Below, piece after piece: positions 1 through 11,578 of a DNA stretch of 64,000 nt (the first letter of the stretch is position 1; the number at the start of each line of letters is the position of its first letter). The notes beneath the pieces were generated by a model that was given only the letters and a program-made list of their open reading frames with translations, did not search any database and had not been told where the DNA came from. The position numbers and the translations under genes are program-made. The DNA is from Talinum fruticosum (Eukaryota; Streptophyta; Magnoliopsida; Caryophyllales; Talinaceae), in assembly GCA_021018815.1 (NCBI GenBank), contig JAITYX010000045.1:2666001-2730000 (forward strand), read 5' to 3'.

Positions 1-1216
1 TTTGGGACAACCGAGTTGAGGTAACCTTTACAACTCAGTCAAAGAGAAAGAGTGGAAGAGTAGTAAGAATTACAATACAATCGACTCGAGAAAAATACAA
101 CTCGAGAATATTAGAATTACGGTTTTAGAGTTGTATGCTAGAGAACATGTTCAATATGGTCTCTCTTTTTCTACCATTCAGTCGAGTTAAAATCTTGTGC
201 TAAGGATTCTATAAATAATCTGCCTTGAAGAGATAGGCGTTGAGCCTCCAACGTCTTTCTATTGAAGCTGTCTAAGTCAACTAGCCGTTGTAATGGATAG
301 TCTTAGTCACTCAGATTTCTGGACCACCTTGAAGTAGCCGTTGTGCCTTGGTCCTAGCTTCCAACAACTCTTTTTCCAACTTTTATAAACTAGAAAAGCA
401 AAACGAAAAGACCATTAGACTCGGAAATAAAATATTACCCAAAACAAGAATGAGACAAGGTTGTGAGTAAGTTCTCGACTTTTCTAGAAATTCCGACTTT
501 TTATCTAGCGAGTGCTTTCACGGTCGGAAGCCTTTTATTTTTGCTTTTACTGTAGATAATTGACATTAGAAAAACCTGCAAAAACATTAAGCACAATGGT
601 TCTCAAAGTATAAATATACTTTGGTCTATAATTAGATAAGGATTAGTCTAAATAAAGCATTTAATGACTAATTACCTTAATCTATTAATGTGGAATATAT
701 TAAGTCTAATATTCAATATACTCAGATTCTAGATATGCCAAAACTCATAAATAAATCATTCAATATTAATGGGCACATGAGTTATATAGACATTTTACAA
801 TTACGCATGATTAAACAAATAATATCGTAAGCAAACTAAATGTCAGAGTCGACTTAGTGGGTCGGAATCCGAGTTACGAGTGGGTCGATCCGAGTTACGA
901 GTGGGTCCGAGTTCATTAGAATGCGAGTGGGTCAGAATCGAGTTCGAGTGGGTCGGACTTACTCGATCTGTCATAACTAACTCATATTCTACTTTCTAAG
1001 TCTAAGTCGACTTAGTGGGTCGGACTTAGTCAAATAATCTTAATATGCTTAATTCGAGTTCGATAAAAAATAAGTCATATTGAAATGATGAATTATAAAG
1101 CATATGACTTAGTTAAATGAATTTCTTTTAGGATGCTTCTTATTTTTTCCTAAATTTAGATGAATGCATGAAATCAAAACACATTCAAGGGGTTAGTCGG
1201 TTATACCCGAGTCTTC
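1..1216 (-). mobile_element. Divergent copia LTR, minus strand, cut by the window edge
   Basis: This is the reverse complement of an LTR related to the main copia family. It shares the tract around 600-640 (a run reading 'aaagtataaat..actttggtc') and the 'agtctaatattcaatatactca' block near 700. It ends at about 1216 in 'gagtcttcga', the complement of the family LTR head TGAAGACTC. Several stretches, including 840-1200, do not match the other LTRs here, so it is a separate subfamily or a heavily mutated copy. It abuts the integrase-RT linker directly, so RT, RNase H and ORF3 of this copy are gone. Confidence 0.6.
856..960. repeat. Short tandem repeat, about 21-bp unit, inside the LTR
   Basis: About five imperfect units each begin AGTGGGTC and are followed by CGGAATCCGAGTTACG or a variant. 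They start near 856, 879, 900, 926 and 947, and an isolated extra unit sits near 1014. The repeat is absent from other LTR copies in the window. Confidence 0.7.
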
Positions 1217-2719
1217 GAGTTGATCTTGAAGTATGTTACGAGTGAGCTTGTTCATCCGATTGACCTTCAACATTCCGAGCTGGCTCTTGAGTTGTCTCAT
1301 TCTAAGTCACTTCGTTACGAGTGACTTTGATTTGATTCTTGATGAGCTCATTTTCATCAAGATCATCATCTTTGCTGAGCTTCGGATCCGAGAATGTTGA
1401 CTCACTTGGTTTTTCTGTTCAATCTCATCAAACACAACGTGGATGCTTTCTTCCACTTTGTTAGCTCTTTTATTGAAAATACAATATGCTTTGCTATGAC
1501 ATGAATAACCAAGAAAAATACCTTTATCCGACCTAGCATCAAATTTAGTTGGGTGATCCTTACCATTGTTGTGAATGGAGCACTTACATCCAAAGGGTTT
1601 GAAATATGAAATGTTGGGTTTCTTCCCTTTGTAGAGCTTGTATGGAGTTTTCTTCGGGATGGGTCCGATGAGACATCTGTTTAATGTGTAGTTTGTCTGT
1701 GTTGATTGCCTCAACCCGGAAATAGTAGGGTAGATCATGTTCAATCGTCATTGTCCCTCCTATTTCTTCAAGAGTTCGGTTCTTTCTCTCCACTACTCCA
1801 TTTTGTTAAAGAGTTCTCGGTGTTGAGAAGTTTTGGGAGATGCTATTCTTATCACCAAATTCTGCAAAATCTGAGTAGTTTAAGTCCCATCCATGGTCGG
1901 TTTCAATTTTGTGGATCCGAGTCCGAGACTCAACTTGGATTTTCCTGCAGAGCTTGCTAAACTTTTTAAATGCTTCATTTTTGTGTTTAAGAAAACAAAC
2001 ATATGTAAATCGTGAGTAATCATCAATAATCACAAGAACATATGATTTATCTCCGAGACTCTTGACAGGGATTTCACCACATAAATCCATATGTAACAAT
2101 TCAAGCACTTTGGATGTGGAAATAGTTTTAAAAGGTTTGAAAGATGATTTGACCTGTTTCCCTTTTGTGCAAGCATCATAGATTTTATCTTTCTTAAATG
2201 CACAGTTAAGCAATCCTCTAACTAAACCATGAGAAGCAAGCTTATTAATGGTATGCATGCTAATATGACCTAATATATGATGCCATGTCCATGAATCATC
2301 ATTTAGAGGTGCTTTTAAGCAAGATAAATTCCGACTTGGGTCGAGAAGAGGAATAGTATAGGTGTTACCTGATCTCTTACCGAGAGCTTAGTCTCCTTGG
2401 TAGTATCATTAGAGATATAACAGTTGGTCTGATTGAATCTTACCTCTTGACCTTTGTCACACAGTTGAGAGATGTTGAGTAGATTGTACTTTAATCCCTT
2501 AACAAGGTATACTTGGGCTGACCGGATCGTTCCTTTTCCAATCTTGCCTATTCCAATTATCTTGCCCTTGCTTGTCATCTGCAAATGTGACTTCGCCTCC
2601 TTTGTACTCATCCAACTCGAAAAAGAGTCTTGGATTTCCTGACATGTGATGTGAGCATCCACTGTCCAGATACCAATGCCCTTTTGTTCTTTTCTAAGCT
2701 ACCTGCAAGTCGAAACAAA
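1217..2719 (-). pseudogene. pol: Copia pol fragment: protease, integrase and linker
   Basis: Read leftward from 2719, it gives a degenerate protease region (conserved block KGLKYNLLNISQLCDKGQ), the pre-integrase HHCC region (HTINKLASHGLV..DACTKGKQ), the integrase core (MDLCGEIPVKSLGDKSYVLV with the first catalytic Asp, ETDHGW with the second, ERKNRTLEE with Glu) and the integrase C-terminal block NKVEESIHVVFDE. It then breaks off in the linker before RT. Frameshifts and stops split it into at least three frames. It lies downstream of the gag remnant at 2720-4270 and was once one polyprotein with it. Function is lost; family assignment is firm. Confidence 0.85.
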
Positions 2720-4270
2720 CTAACCTTTCTCACTTCCTCTAACGAACCCAGTAACTCCCTTTATTATTGTCCTTTTCGAGGAAGTAGACTCTTGGGAACC
2801 CAGATTTGAATAACTTTAGGTTTGGTCCGATTCCGAGTCTTCCTTTAGAGAATTGAGTCTGTGTCTCTTTCATTTGAAAAGCTTTTCTTTTATAAAGCTG
2901 GTGGAGAAGGTTTTCCCCTGTAAGCTGAGTGCAGGCTCGGTCCTCCTTTCATTCTTATGAATGGGACCGTGCTCAGCCTTCTCGAACTTCACGGTTACGG
3001 AATCCTTTTGAAAAGTTACGAGTAGGAATCGGATTCCTCTTCTTTATTAAAACCAAGTCCTTCTTTTCTGAAGGAGACTCATTCCGATCCTAAGAGCATG
3101 TCAAGGTTTTTCGGCCTTGAGTGAATTTTAAAACAAGCTTTTGAGACTCATTGAGCTCTTGCTTCGGATGCTCATTTTCTCTTACGAGTGACTCGGATTC
3201 GGTCTCATTGGATTGAGCACTAATCTTGAGTTCTCTCGGAGTAAGTCTCGGCTTTTCAAATTCATTTTTCAAAGAGATGCTCTCGAAGTAACGAGACTCA
3301 CGTTGTTCTTTAAACTAAGAAGAGTCGAATTGGACCTTTCTTCCAAAGTATAAATGTATTTAGCTAAATTAACCTTGGAGAACTTGAGGAAGTATTCAAT
3401 TACCTCCTGAGGATTTGTTTCCTCACTATCCGATTGATTTGAGTCGACTACGATTCGGCTTCGAATTTGAGAATGCCATCAAACACTTTGAATCATCTTA
3501 GTCCTCATCATCTTCGATGAGTCTTCATCACTCCATATGGCCATCATAGCTTTTTTCTTCTTTCTGTCCCGCTTTCTCCTGGGACAGTCTTTGACTATGT
3601 GTTTTGCTACCACATTCAAAGCAGTAGGAGTTCTTAGTTAAAGATAACTTTGAAGGGGAAGAGTGTTTACCTTTTCTATCCTTCTTGTCTTTCTTATAGA
3701 ACTGTTTTCTTGGCTTCTTATCCCATCTTTTGTGCTTCATCATTCTTTTAAAGCCTCTCGCGATAAGTGCCATGGGATCCTCTTCTAAGTCGGAGGAACT
3801 CAGATTTGCTTCCCTGTTTTACGAGGCCTTTAGTGCAATGTTCTTTTTAGTGCTGACCTCTGCATCCTCCTCTTCTAGGTGGATCTCATGGGTGAGTAGC
3901 TTCCCAATGAGTTCCTTTGGCTTCGATAAGGAGGTTCTAAGCATCGTCGATGGGTGTCACCTTGGGACCCCATCTTCTCTTGGGTAAACTTCGAGTATCT
4001 TTCTGCACATTTCCTCGTGGGAAATCTTTCTACCCAAAGCTTTGAGATTGTTAGTAATCTTAGTGAAGCGTATAAACACCTGAGTGATGTTTTCTTCGGC
4101 TCCATCTTGAACAGCTCGTACTTGTGAAGATATTAGCTTATCTTTGCTTGTCTGACTTGGCTTGTGCCTTCATAAGTGTTGACAAGTGTGTCCCACACTT
4201 CTTTGGCTGCATCATAGGCTGACACTCGGTTGTATTCTTACGAGCTGATGGCTTGTGCCTTCAAATAAAG
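2720..4270 (-). pseudogene. gag: Copia gag fragment with zinc knuckle
   Basis: Capsid-type gag of the copia family. Recognisable parts are the region around 3960-4130 (MEPEENI..RFIEITNNLKSLG type, frameshifted), the block MALIARGFKRMMKHKRWDKK near 3700-3770, a Lys-rich stretch, and a knuckle near 3580-3630 reading CFECGSKTH before a frameshift destroys its last Cys. The C-terminal linker runs to a TAG (complement at 2720-2722) that is conserved in other copies. The N-terminal third is missing: at about 4271 the gag sequence joins directly to LTR sequence, pointing to an internal deletion. Confidence 0.85.
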
Positions 4271-4625
4271 CAAGGCTGACTTAAGGAGGGGAATTAACAC
4301 TTGTAATTCAATTAGGCTTAGAACATGAAGTCGAACTAAGTTTGTGTACATTGGAGCAAATGTTTGAACATGCAATAAGTCCGAGTGTTATCCGAGTGAC
4401 TCGGAACTATGTGTGAACTAATAAGCAAGAGTATGCTTTACGAGTCGATCGAGTCGGTGAGAACATATACAATGGTTTACGTAATACTCGAGAAAGATTC
4501 TAAATCACTTAGAAAAGTTTCTAAACGACTTAGAATGACTTGTAATCAAAACTTATAAGAGATGAAGTACTGTACCTGATTCCTTGATGGTACTTAGAAT
4601 GATACACTTGCAAAGTCCGAGTCTC
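4271..4625 (-). mobile_element. Copia LTR fragment, minus strand
   Basis: It matches the head third of the family LTR in reverse complement, including the blocks 'attaacac..ttgtaattca' and 'gaacatatacaatggttta'. It ends near 'gtccgagtctc'. It is joined directly to truncated gag at its left. Confidence 0.65.
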
Positions 4626-5380
4626 TACCAAGCTTTATAGATAGTCTAAGTTCAACTAAGAACCCAGATTCGTACCTTGCAAGCATTACGAGTTTAACTC
4701 ATAACTCAATTTCAACATCTAAGTCCTCGGTTATAGAAAGAAGATCACGGCTATATAGATCCAAGGGTGTAATGACATTACTCAAGTCAAACATGATGGG
4801 AATAGAGCAATGTGAGGAAGGAAGCGACCATTCGGCTATCGTCTCCAAACTCGGTTCTTTGAGTTGTTAATTTTTCTAAACAATTTACTCAGATTTGGTT
4901 TGTAATAATTTAGACTGTATTTTAGCTTTGTTTTGAACTCTTTGAGATGGCGGAAAACCATTTCCGATGCTGCCAACAAGTTTACTAAACATTTAGACCC
5001 GTTCAACCATGCACAAGTTCAGCTAGAAGTTAAAGACTCGCATAAAATTTGAAGACAATGCAATTTGTGGCTGTCAAAGCCTTGGACAAGTCCTTAATGC
5101 AGTCAAGGAAGATGATTTATGAAGAGAAGCAATGTCCATGCATGAGTTCAAAATTCAACATGTTGAGTTCTTATGTTTTCAAGCATAATTTCTTATTTTT
5201 GAGGATCTACTTGAGTGCTGTAATAATTGAGACACTTTTAGTTGCTTTTTGACATTGTAGGAGGGTTCAAGCGATTCTAAATTATTTCCTACAAGTTAAA
5301 GGACTTTTAGCTAAGAATTTCTAACTTGGCTAGAAACGCAAACTACACTCCCTTCTAGAATGATTGGTGGTTTTCAAGAA
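4626..5380. other. Unassigned stretch between LTR pieces
   Basis: I recognise no gene or repeat here. The longest open frame, 5049-5252 plus, would encode 67 residues with a hydrophobic end but has no motif I know. Base composition is AT-rich and lacks most of the CGAGT words typical of the neighbouring elements. It may be original host sequence or an old element. Confidence 0.4.
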
Positions 5381-6400
5381 TGAATACTCGGACTTGAATT
5401 TATATTATTCCGAGTACTATCAAGGACTCGGTACAAACCTCATCCCTCTTAAGTTTTGATTACAAGTCATTACGAGTAATATAGAAACTATTGCATATGT
5501 TTTCATTCGATTACGACTGACTCGGAATCCACATTCTTATTCATCAACTCACATTGATGTTTTTAAGTCACTCGAGACACAACTTAGATTTATCGCATGT
5601 TTAAATAATCTCTCTAAAACTTCTAATCCTAAGGGTGTTCCAATCAACTGGTGTTGTTCGAAAAGTAGGGTGGAAACCACCGTTGAGCTTAGCTTTGAAG
5701 TTTTCCGAGTTTTGGAAATAGATAACCACGACACGGCCTTTGGGCCTTGTTCGGAAATAGAAAAGCCTTGTCTAATGGTGATTGACAGCTTGAAGCGGGT
5801 TACTTTTGTATTTCAAAAATGAGATAACCTCGTTTAGATAACCTACAAAAGTGAACAATTTTAGTTCTCAAAGTATAAAATACTTTGGTCCATAATTAGG
5901 CATAGATAATAATTTAATTAAGATAATTAAGTGCATAATTATCCGAGGCCTAGAAGAATGGAATTTTACGAGTCTAATATTCATTATACTCAAATTCCAT
6001 TAGAGTCGATCTTAAGAAAGATCAAGTTATAAGAATGAGAAAATATCGAGTATAAGTACTTGATCTAGACAAATAACTCTCAAACAAACATGCTGACTTA
6101 AAAATAGGAATTAACACTATAATTCACTTTGCTTTGAAATATGCAATCAGAACTAAGATATGAAGTGTTCGAGAGAGTATTTGAGCATGCGATAAATCTG
6201 AGTGGTGTTTGAGTGACTCATAAACATCAATGAAAGTTGATAGAGAAGAATGTGTTTTTGAGTCGGTCAGAATCGAATGAAAACATATGCAATAGTTTAT
6301 ATAGTACTCAGAATGACTTGTAATAAAAACCTAGGAGGGATGAGGTTTGTACTGTCTTTGGTAGTACTCAAAATGGTCTAGTTTCGAGTCCGATTCTTCA
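5381..6400. repeat. Fold-back of two opposed copia LTR pieces
   Basis: The left arm, 5381-5632, is the plus-strand LTR head (starts TGAATACTCGGAC). From 5633 the sequence switches to the minus-strand LTR (mid to head) and ends with the complement of the LTR head at 6400. The first 250 bases and the last 250 therefore form an imperfect inverted repeat around a loop of about 500 bases. The right edge abuts ORF3 sequence. Confidence 0.75.
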
Positions 6401-7715
6401 TGTCTTACTCGAGGGAGTCATTACCTCACGAGTTCAAGACAAGGTTGTTCGCATCAACCTCTCTCTCCTTTACACACTTTTCAAAGTCTCTTCTCTCTTT
6501 ACGAACTTTAATCCCATCCTCTTCATGGAGATTGCGGATGAATTTTTGAGAAATACGCCAAGGAGGTCCCTGAGTCACGCAAAAACTTCTTAGTGACTCG
6601 AGATGAAGACCGAGGCCAGATTACTTTGTTTTCTCTTGATGAAAACTTTCTTTTCTCATCACTCTAGCAAAGAGAATCCAAACTCTAAAGGGCTATGACG
6701 TAGACCTCTTCTCTGCTAGTCTTGAGCAAATGGCTTTTGTGCTAGCTCAATCTAAAAAATCTGCTCCATTCCCCTTCGGAGCCCTCCTCACTGTTGTCTT
6801 CGGACAGTTCAAGGTTCCCCTCCTCTCAAATCCAAATGAAGTTTACGAGGTTGCCATAGTGGTAGGCGGGAAAGAGCTTCGGGCTATGGATATCAAGAAA
6901 TCAAGCACTGGTGTCTAGGTCCATAAGGTCTTAGTTGAAACCCGCTTCACCCCGCCCACTCGGACTCGGATTCCTCTATCACTGCCTCCTCCACCAGGTG
7001 GTCCCTCCACTTCTCAACCACCTCTTGCAGCGTCGATACTGCGTACTGCCGTTTTGGTAGACAAACTCTCCTATGTGTCAGAAGAACATCAAGGCATCCT
7101 CCGCTCTCTAAAGACAATCCTTTAAAGCACTGGTGATCAACCCAAAGACAGCCTAATCTCGGATCCAAGAGCACCGGGATCTGCTGATCGAGATGAAGGG
7201 CATCATCAAGGAGTAGTACGAGCAACTCCAACTCCTCCAAGAACGCCGATCTAAGGCTGCCCAAGACCGAGAAAGTTCGGACACTTTTGAGGAGTCCTCC
7301 AGCCTTGCCAAGTCTCTCTCAGCTGAGGTTGAAGAAGAAGTTGCAGCTGAAGCGGCTCGGCTGAGGAGGAAAAGGAAGAGCAAAAAGGAAGAAGAGGAGA
7401 AAGAGAAAGAGGAGGCCGCTAAAGGCGAGGAACAAGGTGTTGCTTGCCCTGAAACGAAGCGATCAAGCGAGATGAAGATTTGAGTGGGTCGAGAAGATCT
7501 TGGGGACATTGGTTAGTCCACAATTGTCAAGACATAAGCACCTCCCTCTGCGGCTTCCGGGAGGACGAGCCTGAGGATGATTTGGCCTCGGGTCGAGACG
7601 ACCGGAACGGAGCCACTTCGGACATCCTTGTGCTTGTCGCCGCCACGATCATCAACTTCGGCTCAAGCCTACCAGCGCGGCACACTTGCTCGTCCCTCCA
7701 CCTCCCGACGAGTAA
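6401..7715 (+). pseudogene. Copia ORF3 (envelope-position protein), broken, N-terminus missing
   Basis: Remnant of the third ORF found between pol and the 3' LTR. In order I see 'VRINLSLLHTLFK'-type sequence near 6450-6490, a conserved block (SAPFPFGALLTVVFGQFKVP and EVAIVVGGKELRAMD, 6770-6900), a helical stretch with LLQERRSKAAQD near 7225-7270, a Glu/Lys-rich coiled-coil segment at 7310-7440 and an Arg-rich tail ending near 7715. The central block recalls the 'putative plant transposon protein' domain (PF20167), but this is by eye. Several frameshifts break it. No transmembrane segment is evident. Confidence 0.7.
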
Positions 7716-8186
7716 GATCCCCCTTCTTAGTCTATTTTCTTTTTCTTATTTTATTTTTTTATCCAACATCAAGTGTACTTCCTTGATATTTTCTTCCCTC
7801 CTTTTTAATGAAATGCAAGGGGAGAAATATAGAAATTTAATGTTGTTGTGTTTAGGGGAGCTCACCCTCTTTATTTTTGAGGAAATGAATTAATGAATTT
7901 TCTTTTACGAACAGACTTATCTCTCGAGTTACTTCTTTCGAGTTAAGATATCTCCTATTAGTTTTTCTACTTTGATATAATTTGTTCATCTCTTTACTCT
8001 AATATATTATCCGCATAACTTTTATGAGTGATGATAGCATCTGCAATGCATTTTATAAGTATGGAATATTTCTCAATCATTACTTCTCATTTTGAGATGT
8101 TACGCTTAGTAAGAATGAAAACTCACGTTTTGCATTAACAAGTTTCTATCCGAGTACGGAATGCCTTTCATCAAATAGCGGGAGAT
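7716..8186 (+). other. Copia 3' untranslated region with purine tracts
   Basis: AT-rich region between ORF3 and the 3' LTR. It carries repeated purine tracts, CAAGGGGAGA at 7816-7825 and TTTAGGGGAG at 7851-7860, plus a degenerate PPT (GCGGGAGAT, ending 8186) directly before the LTR. Multiple PPT-like motifs here are a described Sirevirus trait. Confidence 0.65.
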
Positions 8187-9638
8187 TGAAGACTCGGATT
8201 CTAACTCTAAGTCATTATGAGTATCACATAAAGATTCAGGTATGAATCTCATATCTTCTAAGTTTTGATTTGAAGTCATTCCGAGTGTTATAGAAACTCT
8301 CGTATAAGTTTTCATTCGTTTCGATCGACTCCGAAAACACATTATTGCATATCTTCTACATCGATGTTTCTACCTCACTTAGACATACTCGACCTATCGT
8401 ATGTTCAAATAATTTCTCTAACTCTTTTATTCCGAGTTACATTGCATATTTTAACGCAAAGTGAATTACAATGTTAATTCCTTGTTCTAAGTCGGTTTGT
8501 TTGTTTGCGAATTATTTGTCCGGATCTAGTTGTTATACTCGATGATTCTATTCTTTTTAACTTGATCATCCTTAGGATTAACTCGATGGAATTTGAGTAT
8601 ATTGAATATTAGACTTAGAAAATTCCACTCTTCTAGGCCAAAGATAATTATGCACTTAATTGTCTTAATTTAATTATTATCTATGCTTAATTTTGGACCA
8701 AAGTATTTTATACTTTGAGAACCAAATTGGTTTATTTTTGTAGGTTATTCAAACGAGGTCAACTCATTATTTGAAATACAAAAGTAGCCAGCTTCTAGTC
8801 TGTCAATCGATAGTGAGACAAACTTTATTTACTTATGAAAAGGGCTCGGACACCGTGTCGAGTTGTCTATTTTCAAAATTGGAAAACTCCAACGCTAGGC
8901 CCAATGGTGGTTTCCACCTTGCTTTTCGAGACATCACCACTTGACTGGAGCACCTTTTGGAGTCAAGAGCCGTTGCACAACGTTCACATCCCAACGGGTC
9001 TTTTCTTAGTGACTCGGAAGAGCCATTACAATGGCCTGTGAAGACTTATATTCGGAACCAAGACAAAACAGTCAATCTTCTTAGTCATATATAAATAGAA
9101 GCCACTTCACAAGACTACAAGATTGCTGAACATCATTGCAAAACACATTACTTAAGCAAAAGTCATTGTTTTCATACTCAATCTTTTATTTATAAAGTCT
9201 TGTAATTAGTTACATACTTCTCTTACTTTCTGAATAAGGTCTCTTGACTGAGCTATAAGGGTTAACTCAGCTCAATTGTCCCTTACTATAAAGGTTATCT
9301 CGGTTAGGAAGTATTACATCAAATAAGAGAACTTCGAGTTTAGGAAAACATCGTAAGGAATTGTCTAAGGGAGCAATTCTGGTAGACTCGATCCTTTGTA
9401 TTTTGAGGATTCCAAATAGTGGATTTGACTTAGTGCCTGGATTAGCACTCGTCCGTGGTTTTTGCCCCAGGAGGGTTTCCACGTATTTACGAGTGTTTGC
9501 TTTTCCGAGTTCAATCTAGACTCGGACTCGGTTGTTTATCTCTTTCAAAGCAAAAATTATCTAAGTTTGATTAAATTTCCTCATCAGCCTATTTTTTCCC
9601 CTCTATGGTGACATAGACTCTCCAAGAGCAAACCTTCA
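8187..9638 (+). mobile_element. Copia 3' LTR (1452 bp), plus strand
   Basis: It starts TGAAGACTCGG right after the PPT and ends AACCTTCA at 9638. A TATA box (TATAAATA) lies at 9090-9097, and the tract near 9240-9300 with 'gactgagctataagggttaact' is conserved in all family LTRs. It closes the plus-strand element whose ORF3 lies at 6401-7715. No matching 5-bp duplication was found because the element's 5' end is lost. Confidence 0.85.
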
Positions 9639-9757
9639 CACACTAACGAGTATGCTAGTACAACAGAATTATTAAGCCAAGCTTCAAATTAAAAAATGAT
9701 CAAAGCTTCGGCAGAAAATTAACGAGCTTTAGGCCTTTGATTAAGCCAAGTTCGGGA
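9639..9757. other. Short unassigned spacer between two LTRs
   Basis: 119 bp of AT-rich sequence with no recognisable element. It may be the host target DNA between two independent insertions. Confidence 0.4.
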
Positions 9758-10705
9758 TGAAGACTCAAGTATAACTCTCTATCTCTCTTAGGTTTTGATT
9801 TTAAGTCATTTTGAGCTTTATAGAAACTCATATCTAAGTTTTCATCATGTTCTAACCACTCGAAACTAGTCATTCAGCATAACATTCTTAACTATGTTTT
9901 AACCCACTCAAACACAACCGAGAACAATCAAACGAGTAAATAATTTCTATAATACTTTTATTCCGAGCACTAACTTCTTGTTTCAAATGAAAATGAATTA
10001 GTGCAATAATTCTAATGTTTACATCTCAATAGATCTTTTTTTGAGTGATCTGCGACTAGTTGTTGCAATGGCTATTGAGGCTCACCAGTCCGAGAAAAAT
10101 TCTCAACGGTCATTCTACCTTGGTGCTTATAAATAAAAGCCACACCATAAGACTTGAAGATTATCGCTTAACACATTGCTTAACACTTACTTAGTGCATT
10201 CTTTTCAATCTTGAGCTTACAGACTTCTAATCTGTATTTTTTATTTTCCGAGTTGTAAACAAAATCTTATAATCACTCATATTCTTTCTACTTTCTTTGT
10301 AAGTCCCTTGACTGAGCATTAAGGCCTAACTCAGCTCGGTTGTCCTTGCACTGCAAGGGTTAACTCAATTAGGAAGTACAAGATTAGATAAGGGAACTTC
10401 GAGTCTAGGAAAACTTTTAAAGGAATTATCTAAAGGAGCAATTCAGGTTAGAGTCGAGTCCTTTGTAATTGAGGATTTAATTAGTGGATTTGACTTAGTG
10501 CTTGGATTAGCACTGTTCGTGATTTTCTACCCCATGATGGTTACCACGTATTGCGGTGTCTACTTAACTTTTTGAGTCCAACCTAGACTTAGAATTTTTT
10601 GTCGAGTCCATTACTGTGCAAAATAGTTTGATTTTTCTCAAAAATCTTTCATCACCCTATTCAACCCCTCTAGGGTGACTTGACCTCTCCAAGAGCAAAC
10701 CTTTA
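9758..10705 (+). mobile_element. Copia 5' LTR with internal deletion, plus strand
   Basis: It starts TGAAGACTCAAG and ends CCTTTA just before the PBS. Compared with full-size family LTRs it lacks about 500 bp at around 10018, where the head region joins 'acatctcaatagatc'. TATA box at 10128-10135. It is the 5' LTR of the plus-strand array that follows. Confidence 0.85.
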
Positions 10706-10707
10706 AT

Positions 10708-10720
10708 TGGCATTAGAGCC
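10708..10720 (+). promoter_or_regulatory. Primer binding site, initiator tRNA-Met type
   Basis: TGGCATTAGAGCC directly follows the LTR. It is one or two bases off the usual TGGTATCAGAGC complement of the tRNA-Met 3' end. Confidence 0.8.
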
Positions 10721-10764
10721 TAGCCTTTCAAGAGGATCTCACATTCCAAAGTTCTAAAGATCAA

Positions 10765-11578
10765 ATGGCTCAAGCACAATGGAGAGTTCAATGAAGGAAG
10801 ATCATCCACCCGACCACCCAAGTTCAAGGGGTCGAACGTTGCACACTAGAAGAAGATGATGGAATGCTTCCTCTTGGACAATGATGAAGAAGTATGGAAC
10901 ATCATCAAGAATGGGAACTTCATTCCAATGAAGATGGAAGGAGTCAGATCTATGCCCAAGGAAAATTCAGAGTACACTATCTGTAGAGAATGAGAAGTTC
11001 AGGAAGAACTTCAAAGCTATGAACTCTCCGATGTGCGCTATCAGCTCAAAAGAATACAACGGATTGTCGGCCTATGATATAGCCAAAGAGGTGCATGATA
11101 CACTCGGTCAACACCTATAATGGAACTAGTCAAGTGAAGCGGCGTAGATAATTCAATATCCTCATAAGTATAAGTTGTTCAAAACCGAACTCGAGGAGAA
11201 CATCTCTTAGATGTATGCTCGGTTCACTAGGATTACCAACAATCTTAGGTCTCTGGGTAAAAAGATCTCTCATGAGGAAATAGTCGGAAAAATTTTGAGA
11301 AGTCAAAGAGAAGATGGGGTCCCAAGGTGACAGGAATCGAAGAAGCTCATAATCTCTCTCAACCGAAGCTAGATGAGTTCATTGGGAAGCTACTCACTCA
11401 TGAGCTGCACTTAAAAGAAGAGGATGTAAAGGTGAACACCAAAAAGAACATCGTGCTTGAAGGCCTCAAAAAGTAGACGACAAAGTCCGAGCTCCTCGGA
11501 CTCGGAAGAGATTCCCATAGCACTCATTCGCTGGAGGCTTCAAAAAGATGATGAAGTACAAAAAGTGGAAAACGAGGC
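10765..11578 (+). pseudogene. gag: Copia gag, 5' part, broken by stops and a solo LTR insertion
   Basis: The start ATG follows the leader at the same place as in the better copy at 54016. The gag capsid region is recognisable by its nucleotide match to 54016-54830 (HWKKMMECFL, KKFGKNFKAMN, EYN..SA, NNLRSLGKKISHEE, RWGPKVTGIEEA). The frame is lost within the first 12 codons and again later. At 11578 the gag is interrupted by the gypsy-type solo LTR and resumes at 14141. Confidence 0.85.

Noticed and set aside
7480..7893. 137-codon plus-strand frame after ORF3
   Set aside because: It covers the frameshifted ORF3 tail and the untranslated region with PPT motifs; it has no homology beyond the ORF3 tail.
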